In this document: piece after piece, positions 43,999-53,085 of the stretch
Layout of the letters: every line of letters starts with the position of its first letter
How positions within the stretch are numbered: position 1 is the stretch's first letter
Origin: Rhodococcus zopfii NBRC 100606 = JCM 9919
GTDB lineage: Bacteria > Actinomycetota > Actinomycetes > Mycobacteriales > Mycobacteriaceae
Direction of reading: 5' to 3'
Length of the DNA stretch: 56,791 bases
Assembly: GCF_001895025.1 (NCBI RefSeq)
Contig: NZ_BCXI01000025.1
Location: 1 to 56,791, forward strand
The notes under the pieces: generated by a model
The model's database searches: none
What the model was told of the DNA's origin: nothing
What the model saw: the letters and a program-made list of their open reading frames with translations, nothing else
Translations under genes and position numbers: made by a program

Positions 43999-44043
43999 CT
44001 CACACCTTGTGAGGTAAATGGTCGTTCACCTACAGTGGTGAAC
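43999..44043. promoter_or_regulatory. two inverted repeats in the promoter of the MFS gene (TetR operators)
   Basis: CTCACA-CCT-TGTGAG at 43999-44013 and GTTCACC-TACAGT-GGTGAAC at 44024-44043. The second is a perfect 7-bp repeat with a 6-nt spacer, typical for TetR dimers, and ends 30 nt before the MFS start. Both lie in the 86-nt gap between the TetR and MFS genes. Confidence 0.65.
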
Positions 44044-44073
44044 AATTATTTACTACAGGCAAGGAGTTTGCTG

Positions 44074-45549
44074 ATGGCGCACGCATCGGTTCTCCCCTTG
44101 CGCATCCGCTTCCCGCGCACGAACCGGTTGTCGTCACCAGCGGTTACGCGTTCCGAGAGGCTCGCCCGCCACGGCGGCTCGTCCCGATTCGTCTTCCCGA
44201 TCCTCGCCGTCGGCGCCGTGTTCCAGGCCATCATGCAGACGGTCATGGTTCCGCTGTTGCCGAGCATGCCGGCGCTGACCGGTGCCAGTGTGACCGCCGT
44301 GTCCTGGTTGCTGACCACCACGCTGCTGGTCGGCGCCATCATGACTCCCATCTTCGGGCGTCTCGCCGACATGATCGGCAAGAAGCGGATGCTCGTCACC
44401 GCGTTCGCTCTCATGACGCTGGGCTCACTGATCTGTGCGCTGACCTCGAACATCGGGCTGCTGATCGTGGCCCGCGGACTGCAGGGAGCCGGCGCGGCGG
44501 TGCTGCCCATCGGCATGTCGATCCTGCGCGACGAACTACCCCGAGAACGCGTCGACCGGGCCGTCGCCGTACTCAGTGCCACCCTGGGCATCGGCACCGC
44601 CGTGGGCATCCCGTTCGCCGCGACGATCGTCGAGTTCGCCGACTGGCACGTGCTGTTCTGGGTCACCACCGCCATCGGCGCCGGTGTGCTCGCCGCGGCC
44701 GTGGTCTTCATCCGGGAATCCCGGACCCGCACCGGCGGCCGCTTCGACGCGGTCGGTGCCGTCGGCCTCACCGGCGCCCTCGTGTGCCTGCTGGTGCCGA
44801 TCACCCAGGGCGGCACGTGGGGCTGGACCAGCCCCGCAGTCCTGACGATGTTCACCACTGCTGTCGTGCTGTTCCTGCTGTGGGGCCTGCAGCAGTTGCG
44901 CAACGGCAACCCCCTCGTCGACCTGCGGGTCTCCGCGAAGCGCACGGTCCTGGCCCCGCACCTGGTGGCGCTCGTCGTCGGCTTCGCGTTCTACGGCAAC
45001 ACGCTCATCACCACCCAGTTGCTGCAGGCCTCGCCCGAGAACGGCGCGGGGTACGGGCTGACGATCCTGCAGGCCGCGTTGTGCCAGCTGCCCGCCAGTT
45101 TCGCGATGATGATCTTCGCGCTCGTCGCCGCCCGGGTGTCGGACCGGTTCGGCGCCCGCGCGGCGATGTTCGCCGGTGCGCTGTTCCTCATCGCGGGTTA
45201 CGCCGTCCACGCCGTGCCGGACAAGCCGGTCTGGACGGTCGTCACCGCGGTGTTCATCGCCGCGATCGGCACCACGTTCGTCTACTGCACGCTGCCGCTG
45301 CTCATCCTCGGCGCCGTCCCGGCCTCGCAGAACGCCGCCGCCAACGGCGTGAACGTGCTGCTGCGCACCGTCGGCAGCACCGTGTGCAGCGCGGCGGTCG
45401 CCTCGATCCTGGCCGCGTACACCCTGTCCGGGGGAGTTTCGGCAGCCGGGTTCACGCTCGCCTACCTCGTGTGCGGCGGGTGCGCGGTGATCGTGTTCGC
45501 CGCAGCCTTCGCGCTGCCGGCACGCGGGCGCCGCAGCAGCCTGACCTGA
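44074..45549 (+). CDS. MFS drug transporter (DHA2-like)
   Basis: A 491-residue permease with about 14 membrane helices. The loop motif GRLADMIGKKRMLVTAFALM follows helix 2, and RGLQGAGAAVLPIGMSILRD is the motif-B/C type region of drug exporters. A cytoplasmic RESRTRTGGRFDAVGAVGL linker separates the halves. The ATG at 44074 has AAGGAG at 7 nt. The N-terminal about 40 residues before helix 1 are longer than usual. Control by the upstream TetR is likely; the exported compound is unknown. Nothing was seen in the 112-nt gap after it. Confidence 0.9.
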   Translation: MAHASVLPLRIRFPRTNRLSSPAVTRSERLARHGGSSRFVFPILAVGAVFQAIMQTVMVPLLPSMPALTGASVTAVSWLLTTTLLVGAIMTPIFGRLADMIGKKRMLVTAFALMTLGSLICALTSNIGLLIVARGLQGAGAAVLPIGMSILRDELPRERVDRAVAVLSATLGIGTAVGIPFAATIVEFADWHVLFWVTTAIGAGVLAAAVVFIRESRTRTGGRFDAVGAVGLTGALVCLLVPITQGGTWGWTSPAVLTMFTTAVVLFLLWGLQQLRNGNPLVDLRVSAKRTVLAPHLVALVVGFAFYGNTLITTQLLQASPENGAGYGLTILQAALCQLPASFAMMIFALVAARVSDRFGARAAMFAGALFLIAGYAVHAVPDKPVWTVVTAVFIAAIGTTFVYCTLPLLILGAVPASQNAAANGVNVLLRTVGSTVCSAAVASILAAYTLSGGVSAAGFTLAYLVCGGCAVIVFAAAFALPARGRRSSLT

Positions 45550-45661
45550 TCACCGCTCGCACTTCCGGGTGCAACGAACAACCGCTCGACCCCCGGTCAC
45601 CCGCCGACTCGATCGAGCCGGCGGACGACGTGGGGCCGAGCGGATACGAGATCCGGGCGGA

Positions 45662-46633
45662 TCAGGTGTGTTCGACGCCGAGATCGCGCGGTCGGTAACC
45701 GACCGGGTAGCCCGGATACGTGCGATTCTGCGGGTTCTTCGCCGACACCGACGCCCGGCGCTTGGGCAGCAGACGCACCAGTGCCGACCGCGCGCGCACT
45801 GCCGACTCGGCGATCGCCCGCGACCGCGGCGACCCCTGCCGGAATCCGAACGCCGTCGCCATCTGCTCGTCGATCAGTGCGAACACCGCCGCGGCCACGA
45901 CCGGCCGGAGCACGGACGGGTACCACGACTCGAACAGGCGCAGCGTGTACGTACCGATCTTGTTGTTGAAGTCGCTGTAGACGAACTTCGTCCGCTCGTA
46001 CTCCGTCTTGAAGCGATGGAACTCCTGGAAGGACTCCGGAATGTCCTTGATGCCCATCCGGATACCGACCTGGCGATAGAAGTGGAACGACGCCAGGCGC
46101 TCGTTCGGATGCAGCCTGCGCCAGCCGTACCGGTTGATCCAGTCCAGCGGGTCGTAGATGAACGTCGACAGGACATACAGCATGTCGTCGTTGTCGATCG
46201 TGTACATGCCGTGCATCCGGTTGATGTTGCGCAGCGACTCGCGGCCCCGCTCGGCGTCGTAGCCGTGTTCGATGAGCTCGGCCATCAGCAGCGACGTGTC
46301 GTCGTACCGCTTCTGCGGACGCTTCTCGAATTCCCCGGTGCGGGCCAGCAATTCGGAGATCGTCGGCACACAGTAGGTGCGGAACAGTGCGAACTCGAGC
46401 GACCGCTGGTAGTCCCACGGGAACTCGTAGCCCGCGGTGATGCGCATGATGTCCTGATGGTGGGTGACCGGGTCGAGTCCCTCGATCACCTTCAGCCATC
46501 CGTTGCGCCCGCGCTGCGGGTGCGGATCGCGGTTCGGCCCCGGGAACGACCCCGCCTTCTCGATACGGGCCTCCGGGGCCGCCGCGACCGCGGGTTTGCG
46601 GGTGCGCCGTGTGGACGGACGTGTGGTGGTCAC
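45662..46633 (-). CDS. oxygenase MpaB/DUF2236 family protein (copy 1)
   Basis: A 323-residue, all-helical haem-type protein of the family that includes fungal MpaB and latex-clearing protein. The N-terminus is basic. Characteristic parts are GYEFPWDYQRSLEFALFRTY, LSTFIYDPLDWINRYGWRRL, FHFYRQVGIRMGIKDIPESF and a conserved Tyr-Pro region near the end. The conserved His residues could bind haem b. The gene follows the aldehyde dehydrogenase by 4 nt, so both answer to the GntR site at 48167-48192. The likely task is oxidative cleavage or oxidation that yields an aldehyde for its partner. Confidence 0.8.
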   Translation of the reverse strand: MTTTRPSTRRTRKPAVAAAPEARIEKAGSFPGPNRDPHPQRGRNGWLKVIEGLDPVTHHQDIMRITAGYEFPWDYQRSLEFALFRTYCVPTISELLARTGEFEKRPQKRYDDTSLLMAELIEHGYDAERGRESLRNINRMHGMYTIDNDDMLYVLSTFIYDPLDWINRYGWRRLHPNERLASFHFYRQVGIRMGIKDIPESFQEFHRFKTEYERTKFVYSDFNNKIGTYTLRLFESWYPSVLRPVVAAAVFALIDEQMATAFGFRQGSPRSRAIAESAVRARSALVRLLPKRRASVSAKNPQNRTYPGYPVGYRPRDLGVEHT

Positions 46634-46637
46634 GCGA

Positions 46638-48146
46638 TCACCGGCCGTGCATGAACTTGAGCATGGCGGCGGAGATCCTCATGTCCCGCTCGGACCGCTC
46701 GAGCGACATGAGGTTCAGTGGCGCCTTGAACTTCTCGACCGTGACGGCCTTGGGGCGGCTGAACTCGCGCAGGCCGTCGGCGCCGTGGATGCGGCCGAAA
46801 CCGGACTCGCCGAGACCGCCGAACGGCAGCGACGGAATGCCCGCGAAACCGAGCACCGAATTCACCGAGACCATGCCGTTGTTCAGACGCTCGGCCAGCG
46901 CGCGGCCCCGGGACTTGCTCTTGGTGAAGATCGACGCGCCGAGCCCGTAGCTGGTGCCGTTGGCGCGCTCGACGGCCTCGTCGAGATCGCGCACCTTGTT
47001 GACGACAACGGTCGGGCCGAACGTCTCCTCGCACACGGCGCTGGAGGTCTCCGGCACGTTGGTGAGGATCACCGGATCGACGATCCGCTCGTGCACCGAC
47101 TCGGTGCCGCCGACGACGGCGGTGCCGCCCTTGGCGAGAGCGTCCTCGATATGGCTGCGCACGACGTCGATCTGGCGCGGCAGGGTCATGGGACCGTAGG
47201 TGGAATCGTCGCTGCCGCCCGGGACGGCCCGCTTGACGGTCTCGACCAGCTTGTCCAGGAACTGCTGGTAGACCGACTCGACGACGTAGATGCGCTCGAC
47301 ACCGGCGCAGGTCTGCCCGGCGTTGCCGAAGGCACCGAACGCGGCGAACTGCACGGCCTTGTCCAGGTCGGCGTCCGCGGCGACGATCATCGCGTCCTTG
47401 CCGCCGCATTCGGCGACGAGCGGGGTCAGGGATTCGGCGCACACCGCCATGACCTTGCGGGCGGTCGGGCCGGAACCGGTGAACGCGATCTTGTCGACGC
47501 CGGACCGGGCGAGTGCCGCGCCGGTTTCGCCGAGTCCGGTGATGACCTGGAAGACGGGCTGGGTCGGGGCGATCGAGTTCCACTTGGCCTCGAGCCACTT
47601 GCCGACGCCCGCCGTGAGCTCGCTCGGCTTGAACACGATGGCGTTGCCGGCGGCGAGGGCGTAGGAGATCGAGCCCATCGGCGTGTACACCGGGTAGTTC
47701 CACGGTCCGATGACGCCGACGACGCCGAGCCCTTTGTACTCGAGGGTCGCGGACTGGTTCATGCTCGCCAGGCCGGAGGGCACCTTGCGGGCCTTGAGGA
47801 CCTTCTTCGCGTTCTTCGCGGCCCAGTCGAGGTGCTCGATCGCGAGCATGACTTCGAGGAAGGCGTCGCCGTGCGGCTTTCCGGTCTCGGCGGAGACGAC
47901 GGAGGCGAGCGAGTCGGCGTCGGCCGCGATCGCCTTCTTGAATTCGAGCAGCCAGTCGCGGCGTCCGCGGAAGCCCTGAGCATCCCACCAACGGGCGGCA
48001 GTGCGAGCGCGCTCGACCGCGGCGGCGACGTCGGCGGTGGTGGCGATCGGATATTCGGCTAGCACGTTGCCGTTGCGCGGGTCGAGGCTGGCGAACGTCG
48101 TCGCCGTGTCGCCTACCGTTTCGGTGGGGGTGAGTTCCTGGGTCAT
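46638..48146 (-). CDS. NAD(P)-dependent aldehyde dehydrogenase
   Basis: A 502-residue enzyme. FASLDPRNGNVLAEYPIATT opens the domain; GVVGVIGPWNYPVYTPMGS and FTGSGPTARKV bind cofactor. The catalytic Glu is in VAECGGKDAMIV and the catalytic Cys in FGNAGQTCAGVERIYV. A C-terminal extension (ERSERDMRISAAMLKFMHGR) goes beyond the usual end. The ATG at 48146 has AAGGAAG at 8 nt; MRSAKEAAP upstream is an alternative start. The enzyme probably oxidises a fatty or aromatic aldehyde. The gene leads the operon with the MpaB-family gene and is divergent from its probable regulator. Confidence 0.92.
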   Translation of the reverse strand: MTQELTPTETVGDTATTFASLDPRNGNVLAEYPIATTADVAAAVERARTAARWWDAQGFRGRRDWLLEFKKAIAADADSLASVVSAETGKPHGDAFLEVMLAIEHLDWAAKNAKKVLKARKVPSGLASMNQSATLEYKGLGVVGVIGPWNYPVYTPMGSISYALAAGNAIVFKPSELTAGVGKWLEAKWNSIAPTQPVFQVITGLGETGAALARSGVDKIAFTGSGPTARKVMAVCAESLTPLVAECGGKDAMIVAADADLDKAVQFAAFGAFGNAGQTCAGVERIYVVESVYQQFLDKLVETVKRAVPGGSDDSTYGPMTLPRQIDVVRSHIEDALAKGGTAVVGGTESVHERIVDPVILTNVPETSSAVCEETFGPTVVVNKVRDLDEAVERANGTSYGLGASIFTKSKSRGRALAERLNNGMVSVNSVLGFAGIPSLPFGGLGESGFGRIHGADGLREFSRPKAVTVEKFKAPLNLMSLERSERDMRISAAMLKFMHGR

Positions 48147-48166
48147 CGGAGCCGCTTCCTTGGCCG

Positions 48167-48192
48167 ATCGCATCACATATATTTGATGCGAT
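48167..48192. promoter_or_regulatory. GntR operator in the divergent promoter
   Basis: Perfect 9-bp inverted repeat ATCGCATCA-N8-TGATGCGAT with an AT-only-like spacer CATATATT. It lies 21 nt upstream of the aldehyde dehydrogenase start and 177 nt before the GntR gene, where binding would block the operon promoter. Confidence 0.75.
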
Positions 48193-48368
48193 TCCTGGTA
48201 ATGGGTTTCACACTAGGCTGCGCGTCCCGCGTCGACAACCCCTCCTGGGCACGCGCGCCCGTATTCGCCCGATCCGGGCGGGCGAGAGGGCGAAATGCTC
48301 ACCGGCCATGCCGTATTCGCCTGTTCGCGAGATCGGGTCGTTGCGTGAGAGAAGGATTAGGAGAAGCA

Positions 48369-49079
48369 ATGACTGCACCCACGCGCGCACCCCACAACCC
48401 GGGGTCGGCGCGACGGCCGCAACTGTCCGACGAGGTCGCCGCGCATCTACGCGGCGCGATCATGTCCGGGGAACTTCGTCCCGGCGACTACATCCGGCTC
48501 GATGAAACTGCTGCGGACCTGGGCGTCAGCGTCACCCCGGTGCGCGAGGCGCTGCTGACGCTGCGCGGCGAGGGGATGGTGCACTCGGTCCCCAATCGCG
48601 GCTACGTCGTCGCGCCGTTCGGGCCCGGCGATGTCGCCGACGTCTTCTGGCTGCAGGGGCGAATCGCGGTGGAGTTGGCCCTGCGCGCCGCCGAGCTGGC
48701 CGAGAAGACGGATCTGGATCGCCTGACCGAGCTCAATCACGTGCTGGCCGCTGCGGTTTCGTCGTCCGCGGGCGGGTTGCCGGACATCGAGCGAATCGCG
48801 GATGCGGAGTTCACCTTCCACCGGGAGCTCAACCGCATTGCGGGCAGTCCGAAGCTGGCCTGGTTTCTCGGCAGTGCTGCCCGAAACACCCCGTACCGCC
48901 TCTACGCGGGCGATGTCGGTTGGGGTGAGCGGGCCGTCGAATCGCATCGGCGGCTCATCGCCGCGTTGCGGGCCCGCGACCTCGACGCGGTGCGGAGCGA
49001 GACCGAGTATTTGTTCAACGACGCGACGAAGCGCCTCGTCGCCCATCTCGAACGTGCCGGTTTCTGGTCTGGCGGGTAG
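48369..49079 (+). CDS. GntR-family regulator (FCD/FadR subfamily)
   Basis: A 236-residue regulator. The winged helix reads QLSDEVAAHLRGAIMSGELR, ADLGVSVTPVREALLTLRGE and HSVPNRGYVVAPFG. The FCD effector domain has metal-ligand-type residues in DAEFTFHRELNRIAGSPKL and ESHRRLIAALRARD. The ATG at 48369 has AGGAG at 5 nt. The inverted repeat between it and the aldehyde dehydrogenase is a good FadR-type site. The effector may be a carboxylic acid made by that dehydrogenase. Confidence 0.92.
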   Translation: MTAPTRAPHNPGSARRPQLSDEVAAHLRGAIMSGELRPGDYIRLDETAADLGVSVTPVREALLTLRGEGMVHSVPNRGYVVAPFGPGDVADVFWLQGRIAVELALRAAELAEKTDLDRLTELNHVLAAAVSSSAGGLPDIERIADAEFTFHRELNRIAGSPKLAWFLGSAARNTPYRLYAGDVGWGERAVESHRRLIAALRARDLDAVRSETEYLFNDATKRLVAHLERAGFWSGG

Positions 49080-49173
49080 AGCCCTTCGACCTCTTGTGAA
49101 ATCTGCACACACCCGTGCACACTATTGGGTGACCGTGTTGCACTCGGAATTTCGCTGCGAAGGGGACGAACCG

Positions 49174-50025
49174 ATGGGGACCCGTACGGAAGAGCGTGTC
49201 GAAACGTCCGCGCCGAAGACGGCGGTGCTTCCGCCGATCCCGCCCGGCTCGGTGAACTTGGAGGACTTCGTCGGCGAGTCCATGCTGCTCCTCGGCGCGG
49301 GCGCCACCGTGCTGCTGCAACTCGCGGAGCCCGGGGTCGGGTACGGGGTCGCCGACCACAGCACCACCTTGCAGCGTCCGCTCGACCGGTTGCGCACCAC
49401 GATGACCTACGTCTATGCCGTCACCCTCGGTACCGAGGAGGAGAAGAAGGCGATCGTGCGGCTGGTCAACAAGGCTCACGTGCCGGTGCGTGCGGAGTCC
49501 TACAACGCATTCGATCCCGAACTGCAGTTGTGGGTCGCAGCGACGCTGTACCGCAACGGTCTCGACATGTACGAGCGGTTCTTCGGGAAACTGCCCGATG
49601 CCGAGGCCGAACGCATCTACCGGCAGTCCGCCGTGTACGGCACAGCGCTGCAGGTCAAGGACGACATGTGGCCGGCGACCCGCGCCGAGTTCGACGCCTA
49701 CTGGGACGAAAAGATCGCGACGCTTCGCGTCGACGACAAGGTCCGGGCATACACCCGCGGGCTGCTCAGCGGCGGCGACTCACCGCTGCCGGTGCGAATC
49801 GCCATGCCGCTGCAGCGTTTCCTCACGATCGGCCTCCTGCCGCAACGTATCCGGGACGAATTCGCGCTTCCGTGGAGTCCCCGCGACCAGCGTCGCTTCG
49901 ATCGCCTCATGGCCACGTTCGGGGCCGTCTACGTCAAGGTCCCGCGTCCGGTCCGGCAGTTGTCCGCGACCTACTATCTGCGGGACATGCGCCGCCGCTT
50001 CGCCGCTCACAAGCACGTCATCTGA
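49174..50025 (+). CDS. oxygenase MpaB/DUF2236 family protein (copy 2)
   Basis: A 283-residue member of the same family as the protein at 45662-46633, but of the shorter bacterial type. It has LEDFVGESMLLLGAGATVLL, ADHSTTLQRPLDRLRTTMTY, LRVDDKVRAYTRGLLSG and a basic C-terminal RDMRRRFAAHKHVI. The ATG at 49174 has AAGGGG at 8 nt. It follows the GntR gene by 94 nt on the same strand and might belong to that regulon. The function of these bacterial proteins is mostly unknown; haem-dependent oxygenation is inferred from relatives. Confidence 0.78.
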   Translation: MGTRTEERVETSAPKTAVLPPIPPGSVNLEDFVGESMLLLGAGATVLLQLAEPGVGYGVADHSTTLQRPLDRLRTTMTYVYAVTLGTEEEKKAIVRLVNKAHVPVRAESYNAFDPELQLWVAATLYRNGLDMYERFFGKLPDAEAERIYRQSAVYGTALQVKDDMWPATRAEFDAYWDEKIATLRVDDKVRAYTRGLLSGGDSPLPVRIAMPLQRFLTIGLLPQRIRDEFALPWSPRDQRRFDRLMATFGAVYVKVPRPVRQLSATYYLRDMRRRFAAHKHVI

Positions 50026-50049
50026 CGACGACTCGAGGCGCACGAGTCG

Positions 50050-50087
50050 GACAGCCGCGCGGTGCAGGCAGCACGCGGCTGTCTTTC
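50050..50087 (+). terminator. terminator after MpaB copy 2
   Basis: GACAGCCGC/GCGGCTGTC stem with an inner GTGC/GCAC pairing and a small bulge, followed by TTTCTCATTT. Confidence 0.75.
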
Positions 50088-50585
50088 TCATTTGCGGCTG
50101 TTGCCGGGCTCGATTGCGATGTCGCGCTCGAGGCCGAACCAGTAGTGTTCGCCGCCGTCGAACACCAACCTGCCCTTGCCGTTCATCACGCCGATCAGCG
50201 TGTCGGCGTCGACCTTCTTGAAGTGGTCGAAGATCGGCATCCCGTCGTACACCATGGTCGCGGTGATCTCACCGCGGAACCGCACCTCCCACAGCGACGC
50301 ACCACCGCGGCCGGTCGCCTTGTCGGAGAAGAGGTTCCCGTCCTCGTCGTAGCACAGCAGCGGCTGGGCGTCCTCGGCGGCGGCGAACGACTTGCCGTAC
50401 CAGCGGGCCGCGCCCAGCATGTGGTGCGTGTGGTGACCGGTGTCGAAACTGAATCCGCGCCAACGGTATCCGATCAGGTCGTCGATCGTGGCCGGTTCTA
50501 GCCGGTCCCACAGCGCGTCGAGTTCCCGCGGATCGATGCGATCCGTGCGGGCACGCAGCGCCGCGACATCCTCCTGCACCGTCAT
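50088..50585 (-). CDS. GXWXG/DUF4334-domain protein
   Basis: A 165-residue soluble protein. DRLEPATIDDLIGYRWRGFS carries the GXWXG-type motif (as GYRWRG), and the second half (MVYDGMPIFDHFKKVDADTL, FWGLERDIAIEPG-like ending) fits DUF4334. This pair of domains is found in small proteins near oxidoreductases, but its activity is unknown. The ATG at 50585 has AAGGAG at 7 nt. It starts 11 nt after the alcohol dehydrogenase gene and is the last gene of the TetR-ADH operon. Confidence 0.78.
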   Translation of the reverse strand: MTVQEDVAALRARTDRIDPRELDALWDRLEPATIDDLIGYRWRGFSFDTGHHTHHMLGAARWYGKSFAAAEDAQPLLCYDEDGNLFSDKATGRGGASLWEVRFRGEITATMVYDGMPIFDHFKKVDADTLIGVMNGKGRLVFDGGEHYWFGLERDIAIEPGNSRK

Positions 50586-50596
50586 TCCATGCTCCT

Positions 50597-51703
50597 TCAT
50601 TGTTCGAATGTCAGTACCGCTTTGACGACCTCGCCTGCCTCGACCGCGGCGAGCGCATCGCCGAACTTCTCGAACGGGAAGGTCTGTACGAGCGCGTCCA
50701 CGGGGAAGCTGCCCTCGCGCCACCACCGGGCGAGCTGCGGCAGGAACCGGTGTGGATCGGCGTCGCCCTCGATGACCCCGGTCAGGGTGCGACCGCTGAG
50801 CAGATGCGTCTGGTCGACGGTGATCGGGTTGCGTCCGGCGCGCAGGCCCAGCGTCGCGCACGTTCCGGGGCTGGCCAGCGACGACAGGGCCTGCCGGATC
50901 ACCGCCTCCGACCCGACCGATTCGACCGCGAAATCGACGCCGCCGCCGGTCAGGTCGCGGATCTGTCGGGCGGTGCGGTCGTCGGGGGACAGGACGGCGG
51001 TCGCGCCGAGCCGGCCCGCGAGGTCGTGGCGCCGCGGATTCGGGTCGATCCCGACGATCGTGTTGCACCCGGCGATCTTCGCTGCCGTGATCGCGGCCAT
51101 CCCGACCGCGCCGAGACCGAACACGGCGATCGACGAACCCGGCTCGGGTCGCAGCGTGTGCAGCACCGTGCCGGCGCCGGTCTGCAGGCCGCAGCCGAGC
51201 GGCCCGGCGAGCGCCACCGGCACACCGTCGGGCAGGCGGACCGTGTTGCGCGCGGTCGCGACTACCAGCGACGAGAACGACGACTGCCCGAACCAGTTGC
51301 CGTGGACGGGTTCGCCCGCGGCGTCGAGCAGCGTGGTACTGCCGTCGACGCGGCGGCCGCCGTAGTTCAAGGGTGCGAATCGGGTGCAGTAGGCGGGCCG
51401 TCCACGACTGCAGTTGCGGCACGTGCGGCACGAGTCGAACCCGAGGACCACCGCGTCACCGACTGCGAGTTCGGTGACGCCCGAGCCGATCTCGGCGACG
51501 ATGCCGGAGCCTTCGTGCCCGAGCACCGCGGGCAGCGGCAGGGGGACGCCACCTGCGGCGGCGGTGAGGTCGGTGTGGCAGACGCCGACGCCGGCGATGC
51601 GCACGAGCACTTCGTCGGGGCGCAGCTCCGGGACGGTGACGGTCTCGAGGACCGGTGCGGTGCCGTGGGCGCGCAGCACCGCCGCGGTCGCGGTGCGGGT
51701 CAC
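50597..51703 (-). CDS. zinc-dependent alcohol dehydrogenase (MDR family)
   Basis: A 368-residue enzyme. The catalytic zinc ligands are Cys in GVGVCHTDL, HE in LGHEGSGIVAEIG, and Cys in LGCGLQTGAG. The structural zinc set is CRTCRNCSRGRPAYC. The NAD-binding motif FGLGAVGMAAITAAK is followed by Asp in VGIDPNPRR, favouring NAD. It resembles aryl-alcohol or formaldehyde-type dehydrogenases with an intact structural lobe. The GTG at 51703 overlaps the stop of the double TetR gene, so expression is tied to its regulator. Confidence 0.92.
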   Translation of the reverse strand: MTRTATAAVLRAHGTAPVLETVTVPELRPDEVLVRIAGVGVCHTDLTAAAGGVPLPLPAVLGHEGSGIVAEIGSGVTELAVGDAVVLGFDSCRTCRNCSRGRPAYCTRFAPLNYGGRRVDGSTTLLDAAGEPVHGNWFGQSSFSSLVVATARNTVRLPDGVPVALAGPLGCGLQTGAGTVLHTLRPEPGSSIAVFGLGAVGMAAITAAKIAGCNTIVGIDPNPRRHDLAGRLGATAVLSPDDRTARQIRDLTGGGVDFAVESVGSEAVIRQALSSLASPGTCATLGLRAGRNPITVDQTHLLSGRTLTGVIEGDADPHRFLPQLARWWREGSFPVDALVQTFPFEKFGDALAAVEAGEVVKAVLTFEQ

Positions 51704-52977
51704 GCGTCGGCCCGCTGCGTGTCGTGGCCCAGCAGGACGGCACGCATCAGCTGCTGGACGCGCGTCAGATTCGACGGTGCCGGATCGAATCGCATGAGCC
51801 GCCCGGTGTCGAGGACCAGGTTCAGTGCCGCGTGGACGAGGAAACGGCATTCGACCGCCGACAGTTCGGGCCGCAGGTCGCCGACCAGGCGTGCCCACTC
51901 GTCGACATGCAGTCGCTGCACGTTGCGCAGGTCCGTCCGATGGGAGTCGGGCAGGTTCCCGATCTCGGCGAAGTACACCGACATCAGTTCGCTGCGTTCG
52001 AACGCCAGCCGCACGTACACCCCGGTGAGAGCGTCGATCCCTTCGGACGGTGTCGTGGACTCCGCGAGCGCCGAACCGACCGCGACGGCGAGCCGGTCGG
52101 CGGCCCGGTGGAAGGCCGCGGCGAGCAGATCCGCCTTGCCGGCGAAGTGCCGGTACACGCCGGAGGCGTTGATACCCGCGGCCGCGCCGATCTCCTCGAT
52201 GCTCACCTCGTGGTAGCCGTGCGCGTCGAACAGGAGAACCGCTTCGCGCAGGAGGACCTCCCGGCGGTTGGCGACCGCGAGTCCGGGGGCCCGCGCGGGC
52301 TCGTCGGCCGGCGGCTCGTCGGGCGCCAGTTCGGTGCCGATCACGGCATGGCAGGCGCCGAGCAGCAGCTGCTCGAGCCGTCGGCTCGCGAGGGGTGCGC
52401 GGTGCGCGGTGATGGAGCCGATGACGCTGAGCGCCGCGCTGCTGAGCAGGACGTAGTCGGACCTGGTGAGGCCGGGCCGGACCCGCGCAATGGCCTCGCC
52501 GAGGCGGACGTTGATGCCCGTCATCATGTGACCGATGGTGGCGCGGTCCTCGTTCGTGAGGTAACGCCGATCCCAGCGGTACAGACCGCCGGTGCGGCGG
52601 TTGTCGATCGAGGTGCGGATCGTCGCGAGCAGTTTCCGGTCGAGTTCGTCCTGCGGATCGAGGCCGGCGGCGCCGGAGTCCGGTTCGGGCTCCGCCACCG
52701 CGGCCTGCAGGGCTTCGGTCAGCGCGTACACCGCGTGCAGGAACAACGCGTACTTGTTGGGAAAGTGCCGATAGAGCGCGGGGCCGGATATGCCGACGGC
52801 CGCGGCGATCTCGTCGACGCTCACCCCGTGGTATCCGCGCTCGCTGAACGCCTCCGCTGCGACCGCTGCGATCTGCGCCTTCCGGTTCTTCGGTCGGCGC
52901 CGGGGTGCGGGCCGGTTCGGATCGTCGGTTCCGCCGGTGCGGCTCGGGCGACTTTCGACCTGCGCCTGTTCGGCCAC
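51700..52977 (-). CDS. tandem TetR regulator (two TetR units in one chain)
   Basis: A 425-residue protein carrying two complete TetR-type DNA-binding regions. The first is at about residues 30-80 (AFSERGYHGVSVDEIAAAVG, SGPALYRHFPNKYALF). The second is at about 240-290 (LFDAHGYHEVSIEEIGAAAG, NASGVYRHFAGKADLLA). Each is followed by its own helical ligand domain. Ordinary TetR proteins are about 200 residues, so this is a fused pseudo-dimer. It is first in the operon with the alcohol dehydrogenase (GTGA overlap) and divergent from the nitronate monooxygenase-like gene. Confidence 0.9.
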   Translation of the reverse strand: MAEQAQVESRPSRTGGTDDPNRPAPRRRPKNRKAQIAAVAAEAFSERGYHGVSVDEIAAAVGISGPALYRHFPNKYALFLHAVYALTEALQAAVAEPEPDSGAAGLDPQDELDRKLLATIRTSIDNRRTGGLYRWDRRYLTNEDRATIGHMMTGINVRLGEAIARVRPGLTRSDYVLLSSAALSVIGSITAHRAPLASRRLEQLLLGACHAVIGTELAPDEPPADEPARAPGLAVANRREVLLREAVLLFDAHGYHEVSIEEIGAAAGINASGVYRHFAGKADLLAAAFHRAADRLAVAVGSALAESTTPSEGIDALTGVYVRLAFERSELMSVYFAEIGNLPDSHRTDLRNVQRLHVDEWARLVGDLRPELSAVECRFLVHAALNLVLDTGRLMRFDPAPSNLTRVQQLMRAVLLGHDTQRADA

Positions 52978-53085
52978 AAGGCCTCCTCGCGTTCGGGGTC
53001 TGTGTCTCTAAGGTAACAATCCTACTGCACGCTCGACGGCATCGGGAAGCGCCCGAACCTCGAGAAAACTGCAGTACACAACGTA

